Shown: one piece after another, positions 52,455 through 61,209 of the stretch
Numbering within the stretch: the stretch's first letter is position 1
Layout of the letters: every line of letters starts with the position of its first letter
Origin: Streptomyces sp. SAJ15
Lineage (GTDB): Bacteria; Actinomycetota; Actinomycetes; Streptomycetales; Streptomycetaceae
DNA: 64,000 bases
Direction of reading: 5' to 3'
NCBI RefSeq assembly: GCF_007595705.1
Contig: NZ_NISY01000001.1
Location: forward strand, 372,001 to 436,000
Made by a program: the position numbers and the translations under genes
The notes under the pieces: generated by a model
The model's input: the letters and a program-made list of their open reading frames with translations, nothing else
Databases searched by the model: none
Told to the model about the DNA's origin: nothing

Positions 52455-53086
52455 ACGCCCCCTGGCCGATCGAACTGGCGGACGGCGACACCGTCCTCCG
52501 CCCCATAAGGATGCGCGACCAGCGCGCCTGGCGTGAGGTCAATCAACGCAACCGCGAGTGGCTGCGCCCCTGGGAGGCGACGATCCCGCCGCCTCCGCCG
52601 GGCGGCCCGGTCACCCAGCGCCCCACCTACCGGCAGATGGTGCGCCATCTGCGCGCCGAGGCGCACGCCGGACGGATGCTGCCGTTCGTCATCGAGTACC
52701 GGGGGCAGCTGGCCGGACAGCTGACCGTGGCGGGGATCACCTGGGGCTCGATGTGCTCCGGCCACGTCGGCTACTGGGTGGACGAGGCGGTCGCCGGCCG
52801 CGGGGTGATGCCGACGGCGGTGGCGCTCGCGGTGGACCACTGCTTCCGCACGGTCGGGCTGCACCGCATCGAGGTCTGCATCCGGCCGGAGAACGTGCCG
52901 AGCCGCCGGGTGGTGGAGAAACTCGGATTCCGCGAAGAGGGGCTGCGCCCCCGCTATCTGCACATCGACGGGGCCTGGCGCGACCACCTGGTGTTCGCGC
53001 TGACGGCGGAGGAGGTGCCGGAGGGGCTGCTGGCGCGCTGGCACCGGACCCGGCCTGGGGCTTCCGGCACGGCCTCGCAGAAATAA
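52451..53086 (+). CDS. rimJ: RimJ/RimL-type GNAT acetyltransferase
   Basis: This is a GNAT-fold N-acetyltransferase of the RimJ/RimL type, 211 residues when read from CTG 52451 ([20 protein letters not shown]). The acetyl-CoA site is around DEAVAGRGVMPTAVALAV, and RIEVCIRPENVPSRRVVEKL is typical. The CTG start is inferred: the homologous N-terminus begins there, GGGAG sits 7 bases before it, and CTGA overlaps the mogA stop in the coupled style of this operon. The next ATG (52511) would cut into the fold. A rimJ-like gene also sits between the Glp and GlpR genes in Corynebacterium. Confidence 0.82.
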   Translation: MNAPWPIELADGDTVLRPIRMRDQRAWREVNQRNREWLRPWEATIPPPPPGGPVTQRPTYRQMVRHLRAEAHAGRMLPFVIEYRGQLAGQLTVAGITWGSMCSGHVGYWVDEAVAGRGVMPTAVALAVDHCFRTVGLHRIEVCIRPENVPSRRVVEKLGFREEGLRPRYLHIDGAWRDHLVFALTAEEVPEGLLARWHRTRPGASGTASQK

Positions 53087-53090
53087 AAAA

Positions 53091-53202
53091 TGTGTTCGAA
53101 ATGAGTCATCAATTGAACACAATTCCTGTCTGCTCATCTCAACAATCACAAAAAATGTTCGAGATATCAGCCAGATCGTGCGACACACCGCGCCAATTGG
53201 CG
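53091..53202 (+). promoter_or_regulatory. AT-rich regulatory region upstream of sepX
   Basis: In a roughly 70% GC neighbourhood this 150-base gap is strongly AT-rich. TGTGTTC (53091-53097) and GAACACA (53115-53121) form a dyad with a 17-base spacer; TGTTCGA recurs at 53093-53099 and 53156-53162. GACAC, the core of WhiA sites, lies at 53182-53186, and CGCCAATTGGCG (53191-53202) is a perfect 12-bp palindrome. This suggests several regulators control sepX independently of the upstream genes. Confidence 0.55.
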
Positions 53203-53236
53203 GATGGGCTCGCGCGGACCCCTCTACCGTGTCACC

Positions 53237-54469
53237 GTGAGCAGCAGTGGCCTCATCTACGCCGTCATCGTCGGGGCCTGGGCCGCCTACCTGGTGCCCA
53301 TGTGGCTCCGTAGGCAGGACGAGCTCAACGAAGCCCGTCCGACGGAACGCTTCAGCACCGCCATCCGGCTCTTGTCCGGTAGGGCGGGGATGGAGCGCCG
53401 TTACGCCAAGGACCTGGAGGCTCGCGCCGCCGAGGAAGCGGACCCCCCTCACTCGGGGGCGGATCCCGTGGAACCCGAGCGGAGCGTGGCCGACCCGGAC
53501 GCCGTGACCGACCTGGTCGACGTCCGGGCCTTCGTCGACCCCGCAACCGGCGCGGACCTCCGCCCTGGTGCGGACCTCCGCCCCGGCGCCGAGCCGCGGC
53601 CCGGTGTCGAGCCCCGGCCGGGGGTCGACACCGCGACCGGTCCGGAGCCGGTGGCGCCCGAGGTCCGAGAGGCGAGAGCGGCCCGGCGGGGTGAGGCTCC
53701 GGCGATCCAGCGCATGCGCCGCGCCAAGGTCCTGGCCCGGCGTCGCCGGACGACGGTGATGCTCTTCCTCGCCTTCACCCTGGGCGCGGTGGTCGCCGCC
53801 GTCGGCGGCCTCGCCTTCCTGTGGGCTCCCGCGGCGCCGGCCGTGCTGCTCAGCGCCTACATCGCCCATCTGCGCGTTCAGGAGCGCCGCCGGTTCACCT
53901 TCACCATGGACCAGCGCCGCGCCGAGCTGGCAGCCCAGCGGCTGCGGGAGCGCCAGCTGCGCCCGCGCCCCGCGGCGGCCGACCCGACCGCCGTCACGCT
54001 TCCGGCGGCCCGCGCGGTCGGCGAGGAGTCGCACCCGCCGCACGCCGCCCACCCCGCCCCGTCCCGCCCGGAGCGCGAGCCGCTGGCGGCTCCTCCGGAG
54101 CCCTCCGCCTCGGCGCGGGCCCTGGTGGAGCAGACCGACCACGCTGAGTGGGTGGACCAGCAGCGGGAGCGCGAGCGTGGCCCGGCGGTGGGGGAGAGCT
54201 GGGAGCCGGTCCCGGTCCCGCTGCCCACGTACGTCACCGCGCCGGTCGCCCCGCGCGCCACCGGCAGCGTCGACCTGGACGCGCCCGACGCCTGGAGCTC
54301 GGCCCGCTCCAGCGCCGCCGAGCCCACCGCCGACCCGGACCCGGCGCCCGCCCCCGCGCCCCGCGCGGGCACCGCCTCCGCCGCGGCCCGCCGCTCCCGC
54401 GAGCGCGGCCGCACCCCGCTCTTCGACCAGTACGCCGACGAGGACCGCCCCCGCGCGGCGAACGAGTGA
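53237..54469 (+). CDS. sepX: SepX/GlpR-like septal membrane protein
   Basis: This 410-residue protein starts at GTG 53237. One membrane helix is at the very start (SGLIYAVIVGAWAAYLVPMW) followed by RRQDELNEARPTERFSTAIR. A long disordered acidic/Pro-rich region comes next, then a helical hairpin of two hydrophobic segments (about 172-215: TVMLFLAFTLGAVVAAVGGL; APAAPAVLLSAYIAHL) and a Pro-rich tail. This layout matches the actinobacterial division protein SepX of Streptomyces and the gephyrin receptor GlpR of Corynebacterium. It probably acts at septa together with the gephyrin-like protein encoded three genes upstream. Confidence 0.8.
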   Translation: MSSSGLIYAVIVGAWAAYLVPMWLRRQDELNEARPTERFSTAIRLLSGRAGMERRYAKDLEARAAEEADPPHSGADPVEPERSVADPDAVTDLVDVRAFVDPATGADLRPGADLRPGAEPRPGVEPRPGVDTATGPEPVAPEVREARAARRGEAPAIQRMRRAKVLARRRRTTVMLFLAFTLGAVVAAVGGLAFLWAPAAPAVLLSAYIAHLRVQERRRFTFTMDQRRAELAAQRLRERQLRPRPAAADPTAVTLPAARAVGEESHPPHAAHPAPSRPEREPLAAPPEPSASARALVEQTDHAEWVDQQRERERGPAVGESWEPVPVPLPTYVTAPVAPRATGSVDLDAPDAWSSARSSAAEPTADPDPAPAPAPRAGTASAAARRSRERGRTPLFDQYADEDRPRAANE

Positions 54470-54546
54470 CGGCCCCGCTCCACTGACCAGCGAGGAACGG
54501 ATTTCCAAGCACCCGGATGGGGATGCTAGAGTTTCACTCGTTGCAA

Positions 54547-54620
54547 GGGCCTGTGGCGCAGACTGGTAGCGCACCTCGTTCGCATCGAGGGGGTCAGGGG
54601 TTCAAATCCCCTCAGGTCCA
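54547..54620 (+). tRNA. tRNA-Ala (anticodon CGC)
   Basis: This is a 74-base tRNA without encoded CCA. Acceptor GGGCCTG pairs with CAGGTCC (one G-T), and the discriminator is A. Anticodon stem CCTCG/CGAGG encloses TTCGCAT, giving CGC, which reads GCG. The T-arm AGGGG-TTCAAAT-CCCCT is intact. A strong terminator follows. Confidence 0.95.
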
Positions 54621-54630
54621 CAACACGGTG

Positions 54631-54665
54631 AGATCCCGCCCGATCTGATAGATCGGGCGGGATCT
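54631..54665. terminator. Perfect 15-bp terminator after tRNA-Ala
   Basis: Arms 54631-54645 (AGATCCCGCCCGATC) and 54651-54665 are exact complements with a 5-base loop, followed by TCGCTTTT. Confidence 0.9.
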
Positions 54666-54718
54666 TCGCTTTTCCGGGGTTCTCTTCCCGCCGCGTCCGC
54701 TGCCTGCATGATGGCCGG

Positions 54719-55201
54719 ATGAATGATCGTGAGGAATCGCGGGCCGCGCGGGTGCGCCGGGCGCTCCCGGCCGATCTGGCGCGGGTCGCCGAACTGGCCG
54801 CGGAGCACGCCGCGTACGAACGGGCGGCGCCGCCCGCGCCCGGACTCGCGGAGCGGCTGGCCGCGTTGCTCTTCGACACCCCTCAGCCGCGGCTGCGCTG
54901 CCTGGTCGCGGAGCTGTCCGACGGGGAGATCGTGGGCTACGCCACATGCGCGCCCGAACTCTCCACCTGGGAGGGGCGTGAGTACCTGCACATGGACTGC
55001 CTCTTCCTCCGCTCCGGCAACCGCGGCCTGGGCCTGGGCGCGCGGCTCGTGGAGGCGGTGGCGGCCGAGGCGCGTGAGCTGGGTCTCGCCGAGGTCCAGT
55101 GGCAGACGCCCACCTGGAACGAGGGCGCGGCCCGCTTCTACGACCGGCTCGGCGCCCGGGCCAGGGAGAAGCTGCGGTACAGCCTGGCGGTGCCGGACTG
55201 A
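54719..55201 (+). CDS. GNAT-family N-acetyltransferase
   Basis: This 160-residue GNAT protein of the spermidine/aminoglycoside-like type has CLFLRSGNRGLGLGARLVEA as the acetyl-CoA loop and the family's WNEGAARFYDRLGA near the end. The substrate is unknown. ATG 54719 begins MNDREESRAAR. It is convergent with the carboxylesterase. Confidence 0.85.
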   Translation: MNDREESRAARVRRALPADLARVAELAAEHAAYERAAPPAPGLAERLAALLFDTPQPRLRCLVAELSDGEIVGYATCAPELSTWEGREYLHMDCLFLRSGNRGLGLGARLVEAVAAEARELGLAEVQWQTPTWNEGAARFYDRLGARAREKLRYSLAVPD

Positions 55202-55217
55202 GCGGGTGCGGGCGGGG

Positions 55218-57020
55218 TCAGCCGCCGAACCGCGGCCAGGCGCGCGGCGCCGTGGGGACGGTCGCCCAGAAGTCGCAGTGGTGGGCCGAGGTGAAGTCGG
55301 GCCGCGGCGCGATGGCGTCCGGGGCCAGGGAGAGCGGGCGGTAGGCCGCGGGGGAGAGAGGGCGCCAGGGCGGGGTCTCGAGGGAGCCGGAGGGGGCGCC
55401 AGAGGCGCCGGAGGTGGCGCTGGAGGGGTTGCCGGTGGTGGCGAAGCGGGCCCAGTAGGCGAGGACGGTGTCGGAGAGGCGGCGCTGGGCCGGGGCGTGC
55501 GGGGTGGGAGTGGTGCCGTCGGGGCGGGTGTAGTCGAAGAGGTAGGAGAGTTCGGCGCCGTGGTAGGCGCCGAGCGGGAAGTCGGGGGTGAGGGCGTAGA
55601 GGTTGGGCGAGGCGGGGTCGGCGAACTCGTAGGCGTGGGTGCGGGGCGCCGAGGCGGCGAACGACAGCGCCACCCTGCGGGTGGGGCAGGCGAAGAGGGC
55701 GTCGGTGAGGACCGCGCCGTAGGCCAGTCGGTGGTCGCCTCCATAGGCTGAGGCCGGGTAGCGGCGGGCGATGCCCGGGGCGTGGGTGCCGAAAGCGGCG
55801 GCGAGCGCGAGGGGGTAGGTGAGGGCGTTCAGCCTGGTGCCGCCGGCCTCCAGGTTGGCCGCGTAGACGGTTCCCTCCTCGCGGGTGGATCCGGTGAGCA
55901 CCGGCACCTTCGTGTAGCGGCCGGCGGCGATGGCCCGTGCGGGGTGCTCGGGGAGGACCGGGGTGCCGGCGACCGGGTTCCAGGGCGCGACCCCGGAGGG
56001 TGGCCGGGTGGCCAGCAGCTTGGCGGCCGGAGTGGCGCGCAGGCACCCGACGACGTCGGCGCCCCTCGCCCCGGTGGCCTTCCCGCCGGCCGTCGTCCGC
56101 CGCGCGGAGAACGGCTTCTTCCTCGCCAAGGCCGTTCCCATGCCGCCGCAGCCCGCGCGGGCGGCGAAGTCACGGCCCGCCGCCTCGGCGGCGGGGGCGT
56201 CACGGAAGGCGGGGGCGAGCGCGCAGGGGGCGCTGTGCAGGGCGGCGCGGTGGACGAGGCCGCGGGCGCCCGGTGAGACGAGCTGGGCGCAGACGCTCAG
56301 CCCGCCGGCGGACTGTCCCGCGAGAGTGACCCGCTCCGGCGACCCGCCGAAGGCCGTCGCGTTGTCCCGCACCCAACGGAGCGCGGCCTGCTGGTCCAGC
56401 AGGCCGTAGTTGCCGGAGCCGGTGTTCGGCTCCTCCGCGGTCAGCTCGGGCAGGGCCAGCGAACCGAAGGGCCCCAGCCGGTAGTTCACCGTGACGACGA
56501 TCAGGTCCCCGGTGCGGGCCAGCCGCGAGGCGTCGTACGGGGTGGCCGAGTGCGCGTCGAAGCCGCCGCCGTGGAACCACACCAGGACCGGTCGGCCCGC
56601 CCCGCCGGCGGGTGGCGTGAACACGTTCAGATACAAGCAGTCCTCGTGCGTGGTGCCCGGCTCGCCGAGCGCCTCGTCGGCCCGCTGCGCGCAGGCGGAC
56701 CCGTACCGCGTGGCCTCCCGCTCCCCGTCCCAGGACGGCACCGGTCGCGGCGGCCGCCAGCGCGCCGCGCCCACCGGCGGCGCCGCGTAGGGCACGCCCA
56801 GGAACCTCCGCCCGGACTCGGTGACCGTGCCGCGCAGCACGCCGCTCCGGGTGGTCACGCGCGCCGGGTCCGCGGGCCCGGCGCCGGGGGTGGCGGACGC
56901 CGTGGCGGGCGCCACCGCGAGCAGCGACGCCACCAGGGACGCGAGGCCGAGCAGGGCGGTGAGCGCGGTGGGGTGCGCGGGGGTGCGCGGCGCGCGGCGA
57001 AGGGCCATACCTCCCGTCAT
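55218..57020 (-). CDS. Secreted type-B carboxylesterase
   Basis: This 600-residue alpha/beta-hydrolase of the type-B carboxylesterase/lipase family has a signal peptide (about 1-43, hydrophobic ALTALLGLASLVASLLAVA). The oxyanion segment HGGGFDAHS, the nucleophile elbow LAGQSAGGLS, the acidic residue in TGSTREEGTVY and the His in LGAYHGAELSY complete the catalytic set. Cysteine pairs near 109/126 and 266/292 fit an exported protein. It begins at ATG 57020 or 57008; the latter has GGGAGG too close to be certain. Confidence 0.88.
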   Translation of the reverse strand: MTGGMALRRAPRTPAHPTALTALLGLASLVASLLAVAPATASATPGAGPADPARVTTRSGVLRGTVTESGRRFLGVPYAAPPVGAARWRPPRPVPSWDGEREATRYGSACAQRADEALGEPGTTHEDCLYLNVFTPPAGGAGRPVLVWFHGGGFDAHSATPYDASRLARTGDLIVVTVNYRLGPFGSLALPELTAEEPNTGSGNYGLLDQQAALRWVRDNATAFGGSPERVTLAGQSAGGLSVCAQLVSPGARGLVHRAALHSAPCALAPAFRDAPAAEAAGRDFAARAGCGGMGTALARKKPFSARRTTAGGKATGARGADVVGCLRATPAAKLLATRPPSGVAPWNPVAGTPVLPEHPARAIAAGRYTKVPVLTGSTREEGTVYAANLEAGGTRLNALTYPLALAAAFGTHAPGIARRYPASAYGGDHRLAYGAVLTDALFACPTRRVALSFAASAPRTHAYEFADPASPNLYALTPDFPLGAYHGAELSYLFDYTRPDGTTPTPHAPAQRRLSDTVLAYWARFATTGNPSSATSGASGAPSGSLETPPWRPLSPAAYRPLSLAPDAIAPRPDFTSAHHCDFWATVPTAPRAWPRFGG

Positions 57021-57068
57021 TGCCGCGGCGTCAGCCGGGCATACCCGGGATCCCTCGAATGGGTGAGG

Positions 57069-58454
57069 TCAGGCGGGTTTGATGTTGTGGTTGAGCTGGA
57101 AGACGTTGTCCGGGTCGTACGTGGCCTTCACCGCGGCAAGCCGTCGGTAGTTCTCCGGGCCCAGCCCGGCCACCACGCGCTGCTCGCCCTCCCGGCCGAT
57201 GAAGTTGAGATAGACGGCCCCGCTGGACCAGGGTTGGACGTCCGCCCGGGTCTGCCGGGCCCACTGCCTGCCGCGCTCGTCGTCGGCGGGGTCGGACCAC
57301 AGCCCGAAGGGGTGCACCACCCAGGGCGCGGTACGCCAGGGGACGGGGTAGTCGGCGGGGCCGCGGGCCACCGCGCCGCCCTGCGGGAACAGCACGTGCT
57401 GGGAGGGGGACGGGCAGATCATGTCGGCCGCGCGGGCGCAGAACACCCCGGCGGCCTGGTCCGGGAGGGAGTCGAGGTGCTCCGCCGACCAGTAGTTGCG
57501 GTAGCCGGGCGGGTCGTCGAGCAGACACTGGAGGTCGGCGTACGGCAGCTCGGCGACCATCTCGGCGCGGTGGCCGAGGCCCAGCAGCGGCGCGGCCGCC
57601 TCGCGCGCCCGCGGTGCGTCGCCCGCGTACGTCACGAGGACGACGCAGACCAGGGTGTCGACCAGCTCGGGCGGGACGAACTCCTCGGGCGGGGCGGTGA
57701 GATAGATGAACCCGCCGCCGACCTCGTCGGGCGCGGACTCCAGGAAGTCGCGGTAGTCGCGCAGGACGTCCGGGCCGGCCTCGGGCGGCCACATCAACAG
57801 CATCAGGGTGACCAGGGGCAGCGGGTGCAGTCGCAGCGTGAAGGAGGTGGCGACCCCGAAGTTGCCGCCGCCGCCGTGCAGCGCCCAGAACAGCTCCGGG
57901 TGCTCGTCCTCGCTCGCCCGGACCGTGTCGCCCTCCGCCGTCACCAGGTCGACGGCGAGCAGGTTGTCGCAGGCGAGGCCGAACATCCGGTCCGCCCAGC
58001 CGGTTCCGCCGCCCAGCACGAAGCCGCCCACGCCGGTGGTGGAGACCCGGCCACCGGTCGTCGCCAGCCCGTACGGCTGCGTCGCGCGGTCCAGGTGGCT
58101 CATGGTGGCACCGCCGCCGACCCGCGCGGTGCGCCGGTCGGGGTCGACCGTCACCGCGTGCATACGGCGCAGATCGACCACCAGGCCGTCGTCGGCGAGC
58201 GCCATCCCCGCCACGCTGTGTCCGCCGCCGCGGACCGCGATCGGCAGTCCGTGCTCACGTCCGCAACGGATCGCCGCGGCCACGTCCTCGGCCGTCTCAC
58301 ACTGGGCGATCGCCGTCGGATGTCGGTCGATCATCGCGTTGAAGACCGTACGGGCCTCGTCGTACGGGGCGCCGTCGTCCGGCACGATCACCTCGCCGGT
58401 CATGCGAGTACGCAACGCCTCCAGGGCGGGGCCCGGAAGCCCACCCGGTGCCAT
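57069..58454 (-). CDS. FAD-linked oxidoreductase (berberine-bridge-enzyme type)
   Basis: This 461-residue flavoprotein has the PCMH-type FAD-binding domain (LPIAVRGGGHSVAGMAL, with the FAD-linked His) and a C-terminal berberine-bridge motif (DNVFQLNHNIKP). The Cys position used for bicovalent FAD in many homologues reads differently here (TTGGRVSTTGVGGFVLGGG), so FAD may be attached only through His. There is no signal peptide, so it is cytosolic. The substrate is unknown, typically a sugar or secondary metabolite. It is downstream of, but opposite to, the VWA protein. Confidence 0.87.
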   Translation of the reverse strand: MAPGGLPGPALEALRTRMTGEVIVPDDGAPYDEARTVFNAMIDRHPTAIAQCETAEDVAAAIRCGREHGLPIAVRGGGHSVAGMALADDGLVVDLRRMHAVTVDPDRRTARVGGGATMSHLDRATQPYGLATTGGRVSTTGVGGFVLGGGTGWADRMFGLACDNLLAVDLVTAEGDTVRASEDEHPELFWALHGGGGNFGVATSFTLRLHPLPLVTLMLLMWPPEAGPDVLRDYRDFLESAPDEVGGGFIYLTAPPEEFVPPELVDTLVCVVLVTYAGDAPRAREAAAPLLGLGHRAEMVAELPYADLQCLLDDPPGYRNYWSAEHLDSLPDQAAGVFCARAADMICPSPSQHVLFPQGGAVARGPADYPVPWRTAPWVVHPFGLWSDPADDERGRQWARQTRADVQPWSSGAVYLNFIGREGEQRVVAGLGPENYRRLAAVKATYDPDNVFQLNHNIKPA

Positions 58455-58590
58455 GGGGGTTCGCCCCCTCCCGCCCCCTTCCCGGGGGCCTCTCGGGGCT
58501 GGTACGCGCCGCTCACGCGGGCCGATTCGCCCTCATGAGCGCCTATTTCGATCGTAGTCTGGGGACCGACCTCGGCAACTGGAGACCGGT

Positions 58591-59442
58591 ATGGCCATCG
58601 ACTACACCAAGCGGCCCCGGCGCACGGCGACCATCGACTACACCAAGCGCCCGCGCCCCGCCGCGCCCGGCTCCGCGACCGGCCTGGACGCGGCCGCCTC
58701 CGCGATCAGCCTGGAGAAGATACGGACGGCGGCGCCGGGCCTCGTCGACCTCTACGAGACGGCACGGATCTCGCTGGAGAAGTCCGGGCTCGACGGGCAG
58801 CGCGCCGCCGTCTACCTCGTCCTCGACCGCTCCGGCAGCATGCGCCGCCACTACCGGCAGGGCACGGTGCAGCACCTGGCCGAGCGGGTGCTCGGACTCT
58901 CGGCGCACCTGGACGACGACGGGACGGTCCCCGTGGTCTTCTTCTCCACCGACGTGGACGGTGTCGCGGACATCGGTCTGGACGACTACGCGGGCCGGAT
59001 CGACGCGCTGCACACGGGCTACGGGCACATGGGCCAGACCAACTACCACCTGGCGATGCGGGCCGTCATCGACCACCACACCTCCCGCGGCGGGACCGCC
59101 CCCGCCCTGGTGGTCTTCCAGACCGACGGCGGACCCACCTCGCGCGCGGCCGCCGAGCGCGCGCTGTGCGTCGCCGCGCGGTTGCCGATCTTCTGGCAGT
59201 TCATCGGCTTCGGCGACCCGGACGGCAAGGAGTTCGCCTTTCTGCGCGGACTCGACGAGCTTCCCGTGCCCGCCCGCCGCCCCGTGGACAACGCGGGCTT
59301 CTTCCCCGCCGGGACTGACCCCCGCGCCCTGCCGGACACGGCCCTCTACGAGGCCCTGACAAGCGAGTTCCCCCACTGGCTGCGGGCCGCCCGCGCGGCG
59401 GGCGTGCTGCCGGACGCCCCCGCGCGGGCTGCTGATCGCTGA
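58591..59442 (+). CDS. VWA-domain protein of the tellurium-resistance (TerF-like) type
   Basis: This 283-residue protein has a von Willebrand A domain with the MIDAS motif DRSGSM (about 78-83) and TDGGPTS later. The N-terminus has two near-copies of IDYTKRPR (residues 3-10 and 15-22). The segment SLEKIRTAAPGLVDLYETA and the ending match proteins encoded with terD-type genes, but no ter gene is nearby. It presumably binds a divalent metal and a partner protein. ATG 58591 is used. Confidence 0.85.
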   Translation: MAIDYTKRPRRTATIDYTKRPRPAAPGSATGLDAAASAISLEKIRTAAPGLVDLYETARISLEKSGLDGQRAAVYLVLDRSGSMRRHYRQGTVQHLAERVLGLSAHLDDDGTVPVVFFSTDVDGVADIGLDDYAGRIDALHTGYGHMGQTNYHLAMRAVIDHHTSRGGTAPALVVFQTDGGPTSRAAAERALCVAARLPIFWQFIGFGDPDGKEFAFLRGLDELPVPARRPVDNAGFFPAGTDPRALPDTALYEALTSEFPHWLRAARAAGVLPDAPARAADR

Positions 59443-59502
59443 GGGGGTAACCCCTGCCCGTCCCCGGTCCGGAGCTGATCCCCGCTACGGCGTGGTCACG
59501 CC

Positions 59503-60744
59503 TCAGACGCTCAGCAGGTGCCCGTGCTCGTCAAGCAGGCCGCGCACTTCGGGCACGTCCCTGAAGGTGCTCAGTCGGCGCAATACGACGCGGCAGCGCT
59601 CTGCGGCCCGTTCGCTGCTGACGTCGCCGGACAGGGAGATCACGCGCTGGGCCTCCGCCGCCGCCTGCTCGGGCTCGTTGGCGTCGGCGAGGGCGATGGC
59701 AAGCCACGAGCGGTACAGGGCGAGTTCGCGCGTGTGCGTGGCGTCGTACTGCGTGAGCACATCCTCCAACAGCGGTACGGCGCGCAGAGGGCGGCGCAGT
59801 TCGGTGTAGACCCGCGCATCCATCACCCGCAGCTCTGCGCGGCTCACCCAGTACGCCCACAGCGGTGCCGGTTCCTGGTCCTCGGACAGGGCCTCATGGG
59901 CTTCGTCCAGGGCGCGCATCGCCGATTGCGCGTCGCCCGCGCGAGTGTGCGCCCATGCGATCCGGTCCAGGAACAGGGCCCGTGCTTTCCCGGGGGTCTC
60001 CGGTCCCGCGTCCGCGAGGGCTGCGCGAGCCAGCTCGACACCCTCCCGTAGCCGGCCCGTGTTGCTGAACTGGTAGGCCAGACTTCCGGCGAGATGGCCG
60101 GTCAGCGGGCGATCGCCCGCCTGCCGCGCCGCCGCGATGCCGATGCGGTACGCGCGCTCGGCCTGCTCGTGCCGACCGGCGTCGCTCGCGATCCACCCGG
60201 TGATTTGGGCCAGTTCGCCGATCTGTGCGAGCAGCGCGCGCCCGACTCCCTCCGCGTACGTGCTCTCGCGGTAGAGCCGTACCGCCGCGCCCAGATGCCG
60301 GAAGGCCGGCGCGATCAGGTCGCCACCGGCGAGCACGTCATCGGCGAGCCGTAACGCGTGCACCCGGTCCGCCAGCTGAGCCACCGCCTCGTGGCCGAGT
60401 CGTTGCCCCGTCCGCGCTGTCAGGGGAGCCAAGGGGTCGCCCTGCGGCAACAGGGCGGCCAGTGTGGTGTCCGGTCCTGGGGGAGCGATATCCGTTTCGC
60501 CGCGCGCATAGGCGGCGGCTCGGGCCAGTTCGCTCGGCGAGGTGTCCAGGGCCTGTGCCAGGAACGTCAGCCAGGCGTCGGGCACGCGCCCGCCGCGCTC
60601 CCAACGTGACACCTCGTTCCTCGTCACCGACTGCAGACCCGACAATGCGCACAACCGGTCCGCCAACTGACGTTGGCTTCTGCCCGTGGCTCGTCGGAGT
60701 CGCGTGAGGTAGGCGCCGAACTGCTGGCGTCGATCACCACTCAT
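59503..60744 (-). CDS. XRE-family regulator with TPR-like domain, TTA-containing
   Basis: This 413-residue protein has an N-terminal helix-turn-helix of the Cro/C1 type (RRATGRSQRQLADRLCA; SVTRNEVSRWERGGRVP) followed by a helical TPR-like repeat region to the end, as in Streptomyces developmental and antibiotic regulators. Codon 131 is TTA (60352-60354, HALRL), so synthesis should depend on the bldA tRNA. It is divergent from a 127-residue conserved partner 81 bases away, a standard XRE/small-protein pairing. The ligand or peptide it senses is unknown. Confidence 0.85.
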   Translation of the reverse strand: MSGDRRQQFGAYLTRLRRATGRSQRQLADRLCALSGLQSVTRNEVSRWERGGRVPDAWLTFLAQALDTSPSELARAAAYARGETDIAPPGPDTTLAALLPQGDPLAPLTARTGQRLGHEAVAQLADRVHALRLADDVLAGGDLIAPAFRHLGAAVRLYRESTYAEGVGRALLAQIGELAQITGWIASDAGRHEQAERAYRIGIAAARQAGDRPLTGHLAGSLAYQFSNTGRLREGVELARAALADAGPETPGKARALFLDRIAWAHTRAGDAQSAMRALDEAHEALSEDQEPAPLWAYWVSRAELRVMDARVYTELRRPLRAVPLLEDVLTQYDATHTRELALYRSWLAIALADANEPEQAAAEAQRVISLSGDVSSERAAERCRVVLRRLSTFRDVPEVRGLLDEHGHLLSV

Positions 60745-60825
60745 CCTGGCCCCCTCTCTCGCCTCAGTCTGGCCCCTCTCTGGCCTCCCAGATGGCCCCT
60801 CCCCGAGAACAACGGAGGTAATTCG

Positions 60826-61209
60826 ATGAAGTCACCAGATGCGCGAGACATGGTCAACGCCACAAGGAGCGCCGATATGCCAGACCCTGCCGCCAAGGAA
60901 CCCACGACACCCCTGCGCCTGTTGCCCTGGCCCGGTCCCAACGGCACGCCCTGCTATCTCGACTCCGACGGCAGTGGTCTGCTCACCAAGGTGGCGGACG
61001 AGATGGAGGCGGCGCAGTTGCGGATGGCGGGCGAGCTGCTCGGGCACGCGCGCGTCATGCTGGACGACCGCAAGGTCGACGCCGGGGAGCCGCGCTTCCT
61101 CGCCCGCCGGCTGACCGAGGCCCTCACCGACGTCCTGCGGGTCGCCGAGAGCCGGGGCGGGCGGCTGCCCGCCCCGGCGGGTGGGGGAGCGCCCCACGTC
61201 AGTCCCTGA
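60826..61209 (+). CDS. Conserved small protein paired with XRE regulator
   Basis: This 127-residue protein starts at ATG 60826 after GGAGG. The middle (LRLLPWPGPNGTPCYLDSDG; SGLLTKVADEMEAAQLRMAG) and an amphipathic helix with DDRKVDAGEPRFLARRL resemble a widespread Streptomyces protein encoded beside XRE regulators. No catalytic residues are evident. Its last 11 bases overlap the tail of the convergent snapalysin gene. Confidence 0.8.
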   Translation: MKSPDARDMVNATRSADMPDPAAKEPTTPLRLLPWPGPNGTPCYLDSDGSGLLTKVADEMEAAQLRMAGELLGHARVMLDDRKVDAGEPRFLARRLTEALTDVLRVAESRGGRLPAPAGGGAPHVSP

